Below, one piece after another: positions 1-8,271 of a stretch of DNA of 41,507 nt (the stretch's first letter is position 1; each line of letters begins with the position of its first letter). The notes below the pieces were generated by a model. That model ran no database searches. It saw only the letters and a program-made list of their open reading frames with translations, and had not been told where the DNA came from. Location: positions 1 through 41,507 of the forward strand of contig QQSK01000016.1 of assembly GCA_003602415.1 (NCBI GenBank), in the 5' to 3' direction. The translations under genes were made by a program, and so were the position numbers. Origin of the DNA: Candidatus Poseidoniales archaeon (GTDB lineage: Archaea > Thermoplasmatota > Poseidoniia > Poseidoniales > Poseidoniaceae).

Positions 1-41
1 TACCCATTGCTCAGTTATGGCAATGAAAAATTCTAGCAACC

Positions 42-173
42 TCATGGAAGCTTTTTCTCGATATCATCCTTTATCTCCTGGAATTCACTTTTCCAAAATT
101 CTGATAAAACGTAACTAGCAATATCTCCATCGTCATAGGGGGTAAAGGTAGGATTACCTATGTCGCCAACCAT
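42..173 (-). CDS. Small hypothetical ORF or remnant of a longer gene (43 aa)
   Basis: I do not recognise this ORF. The minus strand reads an ATG-initiated frame of 43 codons with protein-like composition: it opens MVGDIGNPTF and ends in a charged helix KDDIEKKLP. The frame stays open upstream of the ATG for another 13 codons (HPLASDIITQC...), so it could be the 3' end of a decayed gene rather than a free-standing small protein. It lies downstream of and in the same direction as the membrane protein at 222-806. No Shine-Dalgarno sequence precedes the ATG. The rest of bases 1-41 shows nothing I can call. Confidence 0.3.
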   Translation of the reverse strand: MVGDIGNPTFTPYDDGDIASYVLSEFWKSEFQEIKDDIEKKLP

Positions 174-221
174 TAATTTGCATTGAGTAATAATATCTGA
201 GGCCAGAGGATGTCATTAGAA

Positions 222-806
222 TTACTGAATATCGTATTTGATGACTGTTACATCACTTACTTGGAAGAATATGAACATGATGAACATGAATACTCCGATA
301 AATTTGTGATAGCCTCTTGAATCGATAAATGCGGCAGCTACTGCAGCACAACCCACAATGAATGGCATCACTGTCATATCTGAAATCATAGCCTTGCCAA
401 ATAGGGAATAATTTACTACAACTGACGTGAATAAAGAGAATGCGACAATTGAGAAAAAAGCTTGATGGACAGAATAATAGTGCTTTTCTAAATCAATCTC
501 TCCATCGTCTGTAGCCTTTGGCAGAACCAAAGTTGTGAAGAAATAAATCGATGCTAAATTTGTAACTAAGAACCAATACTGAGCATAATGCCACTCGTTG
601 AGATCAATGGAGAGTTTCCACAATCCCCACCATGCATAAACCGACCACATGGTTACGGTTACAACCCATAATGAGTTGAGCCAATAAGTCTTGACTCTAT
701 CTCTAATTTCATACAAATCGGTAACCGCGCGCAATATGTGAGATAGGGCTAATCCAAGAATTAGAGAACAGAAAATAGTGACGAATTCGAAGGGCGACAT
801 TTGCAT
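222..806 (-). CDS. Polytopic membrane protein, unknown function (about 194 aa)
   Basis: A small integral membrane protein with about six hydrophobic segments and short loops. The first segment (residues 3-25) begins with the motif MSPFEFVTIFCSLILGLALSH, which I associate with a family of uncharacterised membrane proteins of similar length in many bacteria; that link is from memory. No catalytic motif is visible. ATGs occur at 806 and 800; the second gives an N-terminus MSPFEF that matches the family style and may be the true start. Neither has a clear Shine-Dalgarno sequence. The gene follows SRP19 by about 40 bp in the same direction, but no functional link is evident. Confidence 0.75.
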   Translation of the reverse strand: MQMSPFEFVTIFCSLILGLALSHILRAVTDLYEIRDRVKTYWLNSLWVVTVTMWSVYAWWGLWKLSIDLNEWHYAQYWFLVTNLASIYFFTTLVLPKATDDGEIDLEKHYYSVHQAFFSIVAFSLFTSVVVNYSLFGKAMISDMTVMPFIVGCAAVAAAFIDSRGYHKFIGVFMFIMFIFFQVSDVTVIKYDIQ

Positions 807-846
807 GATTATCGAACAACTAGTACAATAGGCGCTCTATAATCAA

Positions 847-1305
847 TTAGCGGCGACGGCGTTGTTTTTGGCTTCGTTGAGCACGTGCTTGTGCTGCTCG
901 TGCCTTGTTTGCTCCCTTTCGTTGAGAGCGAGCGCGCTTGTCACCAACTTTGGGGCCGCGCTTTTGTGCTTCCTTCTCGTCATTGCGCTGATCTTTCTGC
1001 ATTTGGCGCCACTGACCACCGATTAATTGCAAGATTTCTTCTTTGGTAGAAGCACCGATTGATTCCTTAGCTCCCTTTTTGGAAACCCACAATCTTCCTT
1101 CTTTACCATGTGGACGATTAGGGTGAGATACTCTTTCTTCGCGCTTAACCTTTCTAAGTCCTAGAGCGCGCGATGCTACAAACAATCCTTCCAAGTCTGG
1201 TTTAAGGACGCTAGAATCCTTTGGAACACGTCGACCACTACGACGACTAGACTTGGCATCGAAGTAGCCAGGCCAGACTGCGATTCGGTCTGGATTGTGG
1301 TCCAT
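847..1305 (-). CDS. srp19: Signal recognition particle subunit SRP19
   Basis: SRP19 binds the tips of helices 6 and 8 of 7S RNA and prepares it for SRP54, so it acts in co-translational targeting to the membrane. The N-terminal 75 residues carry the family pattern: IAVWPGYFDAKSSRRSGRRV near residues 8-27, then a helix with a hydrophobic face and the block HPNRPHGKEGRLWV near residues 61-74. The tail after about residue 90 is a strongly basic, low-complexity Arg/Lys/Ala extension rich in KAR and QRR, which suits RNA contact. The gene starts 36 bp after the S8e stop and is probably co-transcribed with it. Sec61-beta at 13962 belongs to the same secretion pathway. Confidence 0.9.
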   Translation of the reverse strand: MDHNPDRIAVWPGYFDAKSSRRSGRRVPKDSSVLKPDLEGLFVASRALGLRKVKREERVSHPNRPHGKEGRLWVSKKGAKESIGASTKEEILQLIGGQWRQMQKDQRNDEKEAQKRGPKVGDKRARSQRKGANKARAAQARAQRSQKQRRRR

Positions 1306-1341
1306 GTCAACCCCTCAGAAGGTGGTTGGATTTGAACCCAT

Positions 1342-1716
1342 TCAAAGAACAACGCCGTTTAGAACGCCGTCGTGACCAGGTCTAGATGTAATCTTGACAT
1401 GGCCTTTGTCTGTATCGACAACTGCACCCTTGGTTAGGATGTTTCTACGAATATAGTTAGGATTTGCATCATTCTTGATTACGTTAGTAATTGTTGCAAT
1501 TGAAGACTTGCCATCCTTTCCATTGACTGTGCAACGGTTGTCGGATAGAACACGAACTAGAGTGTTTCCACCGGTCTTACGGTAGATTTTTCTCTTAGGT
1601 TCACCGATAAGAGCGAATTGCTTCTCTGATGAAATTTCAGTACTGCGCTTTCCACGAGAAAGAACGCGACGTCCACCACTTGACTTGCGACGTGAGAATC
1701 CGTGCCACTGTGCCAT
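1342..1716 (-). CDS. rps8e: 30S ribosomal protein S8e
   Basis: An archaeal/eukaryotic-type small-subunit ribosomal protein. It begins MAQWHGFSRRKSSGGRR, the S8e opening (WHG.S.RK.tGG), and near its end has NPNYIRRNILTKGAVVDT and TSRPGHDGVLNGVVL, both family hallmarks. The usual length is about 125 aa and this start gives 124. I chose the ATG at 1716 because a GGAG lies 8 bases upstream; an in-frame ATG at 1749 would add 11 residues that do not fit the family. SRP19 follows on the same strand. Confidence 0.95.
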   Translation of the reverse strand: MAQWHGFSRRKSSGGRRVLSRGKRSTEISSEKQFALIGEPKRKIYRKTGGNTLVRVLSDNRCTVNGKDGKSSIATITNVIKNDANPNYIRRNILTKGAVVDTDKGHVKITSRPGHDGVLNGVVL

Positions 1717-1769
1717 GTTATTGTCTCCAGCGACTTGGCGACCGGCCATTCATATTTGAAGGGTATGCC

Positions 1770-2339
1770 TCAAACTACTTTTGCAGAGTGTGATAAAATA
1801 CACTCCTCATCGATGTATAGAGAGGCTGTAACCTCGTCGCCGACCGTTAATGGGCCAACTCCTGAAGGAGTTCCGGTGAATAATACATCTCCTTGCTTAA
1901 TTGGAGCCCAATTAGACAACTTATCGATTAACTCTTGAGGTGTCCAACTCATTTCAATAACTGAACCTTTTTGCACTTCATTCCCATTCAATTCTAGTCT
2001 GTAAGATGCCATGGGATTGTAATCTATCCAATCTCCGATAACCGCACTACCTCTAAACGCTTTAGCTTGGGCCCAAGGTAAACGATTTTCTTTCAGGTGG
2101 TCCTGAATACTCCTCTTGGTAAGATCTAAACCAATCGTCATTTGAACCGGTTCTAGATTCTCTCCAATCTTCAAAACCAACTCTATTTCATGATGAACAT
2201 CACCTTCACATGAATCGATTTGGCCAAATTCTGTCACGCTAGAAGTTGGCTTGAGGAAGAAAACCGGTTCTTGAGGAATTGGATTTCCCAATTCTTGAGC
2301 ATGTTTTGGATAAGTCCTAATCGCGCACCACACGTCCAT
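1770..2339 (-). CDS. Fumarylacetoacetate hydrolase (FAH) family protein, FAHD1-like
   Basis: Members of this family cleave or decarboxylate acylpyruvates and related beta-dicarbonyl acids at an Mg2+ site. Visible family blocks are the N-terminal TYPKHAQELGNP with EPVFFLKP, the metal-ligand region VHHEIELVLKIG, GLDLTKRSIQ, KAFRGSAVIGDW and the C-terminal FTGTPSGVGPL. The H-E-x-E ligands are present. Length (189 aa) matches the short FAHD1-type single-domain enzymes. The frame also has a TTG at 2381 that would add 14 residues, but that would leave only 24 bp before the divergent PUA gene; the ATG at 2339 with GGGATT upstream leaves room for promoters. The exact substrate cannot be read from the sequence. 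Confidence 0.88.
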   Translation of the reverse strand: MDVWCAIRTYPKHAQELGNPIPQEPVFFLKPTSSVTEFGQIDSCEGDVHHEIELVLKIGENLEPVQMTIGLDLTKRSIQDHLKENRLPWAQAKAFRGSAVIGDWIDYNPMASYRLELNGNEVQKGSVIEMSWTPQELIDKLSNWAPIKQGDVLFTGTPSGVGPLTVGDEVTASLYIDEECILSHSAKVV

Positions 2340-2405
2340 ACCAATCCCAGGTGTACTAGGCTCATCAAACCGAAGGGTCAAACCTGTGATGCCCTACGCA
2401 GTATT

Positions 2406-2915
2406 ATGGCGAAGGACTGGCAAATCAAGAAGAGAAGGCCGGTTCGTCGAAAACATATCGCTCCATTATTGAAGGACCTCGAAGAGGCTCTAGGAATTGA
2501 TTTGGCCGTTGATGGTGCATTTCTGGAAATGGCGGATTATGGACCATGGAAGATGGTTTTAGTCGACAGAGTGCCGCTAGCAGTCGAATTGATGAACCCG
2601 GATGATGAACGAGTTGTGTTCCTCACCTTGAGAGGATTCTTAGCCCATCCTTGTGAAAAGAGGTTTGTTGAGGTAGACCATGGAGCAATACCGTTCTTGA
2701 TGAAGGGTGCCGATTGTATGGTTGCTGGGATTCACGATGCAGATTCAGAGATACGAGAAGGCGATTTGGTGTGGGTTAGAGACCAACAACACAAGCGTCC
2801 TCTTGCAATTGGTTGGGCGACCAAGGATGGGAATTCTTTGGTTGAAGAACTGAAAGGAAAAGGGCTAAAGAACATCCACTGGGTCGGTGATGAATTGTGG
2901 GAGATGGAATTATGA
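2406..2915 (+). CDS. PUA-domain RNA-binding protein (MCT-1-like)
   Basis: A 169-aa protein of the archaeal pre-PUA plus PUA type. The N-terminal half (about residues 1-75) is an alpha/beta segment with an Arg/Lys-rich beginning (KKRRPVRRKH). The C-terminal half carries the PUA signature around GAIPFLMKGADCMVAGI, followed by EGDLVWVRD and PLAIGWA. PUA proteins of this kind bind structured RNA and act in ribosome recycling, initiation or RNA modification; the target is unknown here. I chose the ATG at 2406; the open frame extends upstream only as an antisense shadow of the FAH gene. The stop codon overlaps the next start (ATGA). Confidence 0.85.
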   Translation: MAKDWQIKKRRPVRRKHIAPLLKDLEEALGIDLAVDGAFLEMADYGPWKMVLVDRVPLAVELMNPDDERVVFLTLRGFLAHPCEKRFVEVDHGAIPFLMKGADCMVAGIHDADSEIREGDLVWVRDQQHKRPLAIGWATKDGNSLVEELKGKGLKNIHWVGDELWEMEL

Positions 2916-3484
2916 GGACTAAAATGCTAGTAAGTATTCTCTTGAGCATAGCACTTCTCAACACTTCAGCAGCTGCTGATGTAGAAGGTGGAGTGAATGT
3001 TGAGCCTGTGATTGAAGATACTATCTTCGATGAAATTACTCATACTGAAACGACAACTGACTTGGAAGATTGGGAGATTACTCTGACCCTTTCAGATGAA
3101 GCATATAACAATAATACAACATTCGAGTTGACCACTCAAATGTGCAATAATGATGGTGTTTGTTTAGCACCTACTGTCGCCGACATCTTCACCGATGATG
3201 GAACTATCTTCACCTCTGCAGTTACAACAATCGAGGACCATTCATACGTAAATTGGCGAGTCAAAGCAACATATCCTGACGACGATAACTCAACTGAAAA
3301 ATTCCCCGAGTCTGGATTTTACAAGACCTGGTCTGACTGCTGGTTGCATGATGGTGAATGGGGAGGAAACGGTTGTCCTGAAGACGCAAAATCTGATGAA
3401 GAAGATGACAGTCTACCTGCACTAGGATTTGCTATTACCGCTGGTGTAGTATTGATTGCAGCTGCGGTTACTCGCTTTGAATAA
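2912..3484 (+). CDS. Secreted, C-terminally anchored acidic protein
   Basis: Function not recognised. The start at 2912 overlaps the previous stop as ATGA and gives a clean signal peptide (MRTKMLVSILLSIALLNTS, then AAADVEGG). The mature part is acidic, rich in Thr/Asp/Glu, with three or four Cys. It ends in an acidic spacer (DEEDDS) followed by LPALGFAITAGVVLIAAAV and a short basic end TRFE. The order of small motif, hydrophobic helix and basic residue looks like an archaeosortase-type sorting signal, though the canonical P-G-F is replaced by P-A-L-G-F. It is probably a cell-surface protein. It converges on the next gene with a 17-bp overlap. Confidence 0.75.
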   Translation: MRTKMLVSILLSIALLNTSAAADVEGGVNVEPVIEDTIFDEITHTETTTDLEDWEITLTLSDEAYNNNTTFELTTQMCNNDGVCLAPTVADIFTDDGTIFTSAVTTIEDHSYVNWRVKATYPDDDNSTEKFPESGFYKTWSDCWLHDGEWGGNGCPEDAKSDEEDDSLPALGFAITAGVVLIAAAVTRFE

Positions 3485-3797
3485 ATTCTACCAGTCGCTC
3501 GATAAAGCGACGCTGTTCTGGGCCGAAATCAGTAATCGTAACCTCGACTTTGGAATCGCTCAGTTCTCCATTTAGGAAACCTCTACGACTTATGTCGGAT
3601 GCAACCAAAGGAAGGCTCGCTTTCTCAAGACTAAACAAAATACCCTCATCAACAACTTCAATTTTCATTTCTTCACAAATGACTTCTCGAATTAAAGAGA
3701 GTAATTCTTCAGGCGATTCTCCACCCCCATAAGCTGATAGGAATCCCAAATCAGTCTCATTTTGCTCAATGAGATGATCTAATCCTCTTCCGCTCAT
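3468..3797 (-). CDS. Small hypothetical protein (109 aa)
   Basis: I do not recognise a family. The protein is acidic and soluble, with a predicted helix ESPEELLSLIREVICEEMKI near residues 27-46, a likely two- to three-strand sheet (IEVVDEGILF, KVEVTITDFG) and a C-terminal helix rich in Arg/Glu. The start ATG has a GAGGG six bases upstream, which supports real translation. It begins 9 bp after the stop of the SAP-domain membrane protein gene and is probably in the same operon. Confidence 0.65.
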   Translation of the reverse strand: MSGRGLDHLIEQNETDLGFLSAYGGGESPEELLSLIREVICEEMKIEVVDEGILFSLEKASLPLVASDISRRGFLNGELSDSKVEVTITDFGPEQRRFIERLVEFIQSE

Positions 3798-3806
3798 ATC
3801 TTACCC

Positions 3807-5924
3807 TCAAATTGGAGATTGGACTAAATTCCATCCAACTACTTGTCCAGTATTAGCATTCATTGCTAATGATAGAGAATTGTCCCAATCAACACCCCCT
3901 GATGTTGATGTCCAAGAGCGGGTGATGTCGATTGTGGTTGCGCCGGTATCTCCTGAATTTAGTTGGTTCAGCCAATCGGTGTATTCACTATCTGGAGTTA
4001 CCACCAATATTCCAACTCTAGTTTCGGGATGATATTCTCCTGATGTGGTGAAAAATCCATCATCACCGGTTAGAATTGAGAATCTCATTACATCGGTCAA
4101 ATCTTCTTCAATTACCTGCAGACTCAACACTTCAGGAATATCATCGCGGCTGTGAGCTACCGATTCATCATGTCCGCCATGAGCAATGTAAGTGCAATTT
4201 CCTGAACTTGGATTACCTGCTACATCGATTTCAACCCATCCGGAATTCGGGTCTGAACTAACCCATGAAAGATTCCAGCGAGTTGTTCCATTGTCACTAC
4301 TCCTATCATCTCTGGCTCTCCAGATATATCCGTCATCGTTCAATGCTGAATTAGCAGCAACCGCTTCTGAAACATGACCTGAAGTCAGACACCCCACAGC
4401 GTCTTCCAAATTTTCTGAACGAAGGTTACTGTTGTCAGGCATATGGAGTTCATTGTCCCCCCAATCAATTAATTCGTCAGTTGTTGGAACATATGCCCCA
4501 GCATTAGGAACTGAAGTGTAACTACGACCGAGATCTAACAATTTCTCACCTCTTGTCAAGCTGTTTTTCGACATTTCCAAAGACAAGGAAAGTCTACCTT
4601 CTGGAAGAACGAGGTCCGCTAGTTCTTTGGTGACTGTACCACATGCAGATTTATCTCCTTCATCACCTGAGATTTGAACATCTACATTCTGCTTTACAGC
4701 CCATGGTGAATCTTCAATAATCCACATTGTAATCCTTGCATGTCCGAAACAATTGTCTCTAATTTGGCTATTCTCCATCGATACTTTCCACATCTCTTCA
4801 TCGCCAATTTCATCGGGACCGATAACATTCCAATCCCAACCTAAGTGTGTACCATTTGTCCCAGTATCGATTAACTGAGTACCCATCATCTCTCTGAGTT
4901 CAACCGGAGAAACCACTATTGCAAATCCAGGAGCAATGTCTTCTAACAAGCCTAGAATACCACCAAGGCCGTATGATACTGTCGTACCTTGAGTATATTC
5001 GCCATCCAGATTCAGTTTCCAATCAGCCTGGCTTGAAATTACATCTCGCTCGGAGATTTCGGTCCAGGTTTTTGTGTTAAATTCAAGAGTACCACCTAAT
5101 CCTCCAGTTGACTGACTCATACACTCATCTGGTTGCAAAGGCTTAGGCAAATAACGTGAGACTGAGAAGGTATCAAAATTACGAGTCTGAACCTTTTCTA
5201 CCGCTAGCCAATCCAAGCCATAAGCACCTTTGGCTTGAACAACCCCAATCAAAGAATCATCGGGTTCGAAATCTAATTCATTAGAGCCTCCGTTTGTAAC
5301 CGAGGTTGTTCCCGTTCCTGAAAATGTCAATTGTAAGCGACAGGATTCATTCAATTCTTCCGAATCTACATTGTCTCTTACCAATTCAACATATTCTCCA
5401 GTCGCATCTAAATCGCCATTGAGCAATGTATACTCCATCGAGTCTCCATACCTCAAATCGTCTGCAGTAAATGGTTGCAATTGATTGCTAACATACCAAT
5501 ACCATCCACCCGTTGCTAGTAAAATGGTCAGAAGAATTGCCGCTACTTTTGGATTCTTAATTTGTTCAACCAGAGTAACATTTCCGGCTTTATCTTTCGC
5601 TGATGTCGGAGTTATCTCTTCCACTTCTTCAATCAGATCAGCTTCGATAACTTCGGCGACCAAAATCTCTTCTTCGTCAACCTTTGGAAGCGGTACTGAT
5701 TCGGATTCTTCCAGGGAGATTAATTCTGGTTCTTCAAGAGAAATCGTCTCTTCCAATGATATCGAATCTTCACTAAAATGTGCGTCTAGCCTAGCGATAA
5801 GTTCTGCTTTACGACCTGACGTAGACAATCCATTTTCCTTACACATAACCTTCAATTCGGCTACAGTGTGAGAAGACGAAACATACGACGCAGGCTCACC
5901 CATCGATATTGACGGAGACTTCAC
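3807..5924 (-). CDS. SAP-domain membrane protein with large extracellular region (705 aa)
   Basis: Three parts are visible. Residues 17-50 match a SAP domain (VAELKVMCKENGL, then GRKAELIARL), a helix-extension-helix fold normally seen in DNA-binding proteins. Residues 50-125 are an acidic linker with repeated SLEE blocks. A single transmembrane helix lies at about 126-146 (AAILLTILLATGGWYWYV), followed by roughly 550 residues with N-glycosylation sequons and scattered Cys, probably outside the cell. The ectodomain looks beta-rich and is not recognised. The start is a GTG at 5924; an ATG at 5903 is a possible alternative. The SAP end would be cytoplasmic, so the protein could link an intracellular partner to the envelope; that is inference. 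Confidence 0.8.
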   Translation of the reverse strand: MKSPSISMGEPASYVSSSHTVAELKVMCKENGLSTSGRKAELIARLDAHFSEDSISLEETISLEEPELISLEESESVPLPKVDEEEILVAEVIEADLIEEVEEITPTSAKDKAGNVTLVEQIKNPKVAAILLTILLATGGWYWYVSNQLQPFTADDLRYGDSMEYTLLNGDLDATGEYVELVRDNVDSEELNESCRLQLTFSGTGTTSVTNGGSNELDFEPDDSLIGVVQAKGAYGLDWLAVEKVQTRNFDTFSVSRYLPKPLQPDECMSQSTGGLGGTLEFNTKTWTEISERDVISSQADWKLNLDGEYTQGTTVSYGLGGILGLLEDIAPGFAIVVSPVELREMMGTQLIDTGTNGTHLGWDWNVIGPDEIGDEEMWKVSMENSQIRDNCFGHARITMWIIEDSPWAVKQNVDVQISGDEGDKSACGTVTKELADLVLPEGRLSLSLEMSKNSLTRGEKLLDLGRSYTSVPNAGAYVPTTDELIDWGDNELHMPDNSNLRSENLEDAVGCLTSGHVSEAVAANSALNDDGYIWRARDDRSSDNGTTRWNLSWVSSDPNSGWVEIDVAGNPSSGNCTYIAHGGHDESVAHSRDDIPEVLSLQVIEEDLTDVMRFSILTGDDGFFTTSGEYHPETRVGILVVTPDSEYTDWLNQLNSGDTGATTIDITRSWTSTSGGVDWDNSLSLAMNANTGQVVGWNLVQSPI

Positions 5925-5949
5925 CCTCTTTCAATGGTGGGTATAGATG

Positions 5950-5965
5950 TGGCCCTAAAGGGCCA
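5950..5965. other. Intergenic inverted repeat (hairpin)
   Basis: A perfect 6-bp inverted repeat (TGGCCC / GGGCCA) with loop TAAA. It sits in the 43-bp gap between the GPP-repeat membrane protein and the SAP-domain gene, both on the minus strand. No T-run follows it, so a bacterial-type intrinsic terminator is unlikely. It could be an mRNA processing site or a 5'-leader hairpin. Confidence 0.4.
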
Positions 5966-5967
5966 TA

Positions 5968-7008
5968 TTATGCATCTGGGTTTTCATACGGGACATATTG
6001 TCCATCTTCGACCACATACACCGTTTGGTCATATGACCCATCTGGGAATTTCCTGAAGAACCAGCCATCGCCTTGATCTTCATAGACATCTGCAACGGGT
6101 AATTCTTCCGGAGCAGCTTCAGCAACTGGCTCTGTTTCAGGCTCGGGCTCGGTTGTTTGTTGAGCGACTGGTGGACCACTTGGCCCATCTGTTGGAGGAC
6201 CTGTGGGTCCTGCGGCTGGAGGTCCGGTTGGACCTGTTGGAGGTCCTGAAGGCCCTGCGATAATTCGAGCCGTTGAGGTTTCAGACAACACGGTTTCTTC
6301 AACGGTAGGCTCTGCTTTTGGCTCGATTAAACTCTTGACAAATTTACCATGCTTCTGAGCACCGATAAATGCAAACGCAGACATCAACAGAGACATAGTT
6401 GCAATAATTGCCAATGGGAATTGGGTTGGATAAATATTCACTTCTGATTGAACATTTATTCCATCGGTATCTCCTCCAGAGTTTACTACAATCTGTAGAC
6501 AGTAAATTCCAGGATCTACTCCGAACTCTACATCGTAGGTTTGAGATTCTACAGGATTATCAATTGAGTAGTATTGATTCGGATGTTCAGATTCACCTTT
6601 TTGTAAATCGACTCTTGATTGGCCGATTGAGCCATCAATTGCATCGCAGCCTTTGGGATTTTCAATCATGAAAACTTCGATGGATTCTACATCTGTTGGC
6701 AATGCTTGGACTATCACTTCGATTTCTACAGGGATGTCGGTGAAATCTTCTCCAGCTACCGGAAGCCCCCATACGTTTACTGTGTAGTCTGTTGAACCTA
6801 TTCCTTCATCGACGCTTAGGCTGGTACTCATGAATGGATAAAGAGCGAAGCCGAACAGAATCGCCGCCAAACCGAGATACATGAAGACATTCCAGCGCGC
6901 TTTTTTCAAGGCGTCCTGACGTTCTTCAATGGTCATTTCCGGTACAGATTCGTCTTCTGAAGTATTGGATTCTTCCTCTACAACTTCATCCGTCATACCA
7001 CCCCCCAT
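5968..7008 (-). CDS. Membrane protein with GPP-repeat linker and aromatic C-terminal module
   Basis: Not a named family. Layout from the N-terminus: an acidic start, transmembrane helix at about residues 41-60, an external beta-rich domain of about 135 residues with a Cys pair (C121 and C170), a second helix at about 197-216, then a cytoplasmic tail. The tail contains a collagen-like stretch (about 252-280) of GPSGPP/GPTGPP units, an acidic Glu/Pro segment, and a conserved-looking end with DGWFFRKFPDGSYDQ and DGQYVPYENP. The Pro-rich stretch may bind adaptor domains. ATGs at 7008 and 6996 are both possible; a G-run precedes the second. Similar Pro/Gly repeats occur in the gene at 40647. Confidence 0.75.
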   Translation of the reverse strand: MGGGMTDEVVEEESNTSEDESVPEMTIEERQDALKKARWNVFMYLGLAAILFGFALYPFMSTSLSVDEGIGSTDYTVNVWGLPVAGEDFTDIPVEIEVIVQALPTDVESIEVFMIENPKGCDAIDGSIGQSRVDLQKGESEHPNQYYSIDNPVESQTYDVEFGVDPGIYCLQIVVNSGGDTDGINVQSEVNIYPTQFPLAIIATMSLLMSAFAFIGAQKHGKFVKSLIEPKAEPTVEETVLSETSTARIIAGPSGPPTGPTGPPAAGPTGPPTDGPSGPPVAQQTTEPEPETEPVAEAAPEELPVADVYEDQGDGWFFRKFPDGSYDQTVYVVEDGQYVPYENPDA

Positions 7009-7082
7009 TCCAAACTACAACTTGAAGTGAACGATTGGAATATTGCAAAGGACTGAAAAAGGTTGGGGATTCAAGGTGTACC

Positions 7083-8270
7083 ATGTCAACAAGGCTTGCA
7101 GTATTGTCGCGTGGTCCGCGATTATACAGTACTAGACGTCTTGTTGAAGAGGCTAGATTGCGTGACGTTGATGTCGCAGTACTAGACCCAATGCAATTTT
7201 CTCTATTCGTTGCAGAACAGAACATTGGGATTCTACATCAAGGACAACCTTTCGATTACGATGCCGTAATTCCAAGGATTGGTCACTCGATTACAAAACA
7301 TGGCGTTTCAGTGCTAAGACACCTAGAACAATTGGAAGTTTGGACCGCAAATTCAAGCCAAGGAATCTTGCAGAGTAGAGATAAATTGCACTCATCACAG
7401 ATTTTAGCCAGAAATAGGATTCCTACTCCTCGCACTGCATATGTTCGAGATATGAAAGATATCGCTAGAGCGATTGAAGCAGTAGGTGGATTACCGGTTG
7501 TTGTCAAAGTTACTCAAGGAACTCAAGGACAAGGTGTATTCTTGCGCCATACTATTCATGAAACTAGAAACCTGGTTCAGGGTCTACTCGTCACTGGTAA
7601 AGCGGTATTGATCCAAGAATACATTGCTGAAAGCCATGGGAAAGACATTCGCGCTTTGGTTGTTGGTGGAAAAGTAGTAGCAAGTATGAGAAGAAAGGCA
7701 CGAGGCAGAGAATTTCGCTCGAATTACCATCTAAATGGGACTGTTGAAAAAGTTGAGATTACAGATGAATATGCCGACATCGCATGCAGAGCTGCTAGAG
7801 TTTTGGGATTAAATGTGGCCGGAGTAGACCTTTTGGAAGGAAATGATGGCCCTCTAGTCTTGGAAGTAAATTCATCTCCTGGTCTCGAAGGTATCGAGAA
7901 AGCTAGTGGAGTAAATGTTGCTGGCGCAATTATTGATTATGTTATTTCAGAATCTGATTTCAATGAAATAAATGTTGACCAATTACTGAAAACTATCCCA
8001 GGACAAGGTGTTTTGTCTGTCCACATGCGTAACCACCCTCACTTAATCGGGTTGCCTATCAGTGAAATTTTCAAGGGAGAAATACCGGTTTTCGCTTTAT
8101 CAAGAGCAGGGGATTTGATTTGGAATCCCGAACCTGATATGCAATTGAGATTCGGTGATTCTCTAATTTGCTATGGAGATTTAGAACAATTAAGGGCGAA
8201 CATTAAGCGGACAATTCTTGACCTTCCGCCAGTATCCAATCCTTCCAGTGAAGAAGCGAACGGAAATTGA
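7083..8270 (+). CDS. RimK-like ATP-grasp ligase fused to an RCK_C (TrkA-C) domain
   Basis: Residues 1 to about 285 match the RimK branch of ATP-grasp enzymes, which couple ATP hydrolysis to amide-bond formation (glutamate, cysteine or peptide ligation). Visible blocks are MSTRLAVLSRGPRLYSTRRL at the start, PVVVKVTQGTQGQGV (glycine-rich ATP loop), VLIQEYI, DIRALVVGGKVVASM and VAGVDLLEG ... LVLEVNSSPGLEGIE (Mg2+-binding Asp/Glu/Asn). The last 90 residues fit an RCK_C domain: HPHLIGLPISEI, FALSRAGDLIWNPEPDMQL and FGDSLICYGD. I start at 7083 because GGTG lies five bases upstream; 16 extra residues from 7035 do not fit the family. RCK_C domains usually sense ligands, so the fusion suggests an allosterically regulated ligase. 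Substrate unknown. Confidence 0.85.
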   Translation: MSTRLAVLSRGPRLYSTRRLVEEARLRDVDVAVLDPMQFSLFVAEQNIGILHQGQPFDYDAVIPRIGHSITKHGVSVLRHLEQLEVWTANSSQGILQSRDKLHSSQILARNRIPTPRTAYVRDMKDIARAIEAVGGLPVVVKVTQGTQGQGVFLRHTIHETRNLVQGLLVTGKAVLIQEYIAESHGKDIRALVVGGKVVASMRRKARGREFRSNYHLNGTVEKVEITDEYADIACRAARVLGLNVAGVDLLEGNDGPLVLEVNSSPGLEGIEKASGVNVAGAIIDYVISESDFNEINVDQLLKTIPGQGVLSVHMRNHPHLIGLPISEIFKGEIPVFALSRAGDLIWNPEPDMQLRFGDSLICYGDLEQLRANIKRTILDLPPVSNPSSEEANGN

Positions 8271-8271
8271 T

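Noticed and set aside
1328-1340. T-arm-like sequence on the minus strand (TGGGTTCAAATCC)
   Set aside because: The bases around it cannot form a 5-bp T stem, and there is no acceptor or anticodon arm. It covers the end of the S8e gene and the short gap after it.
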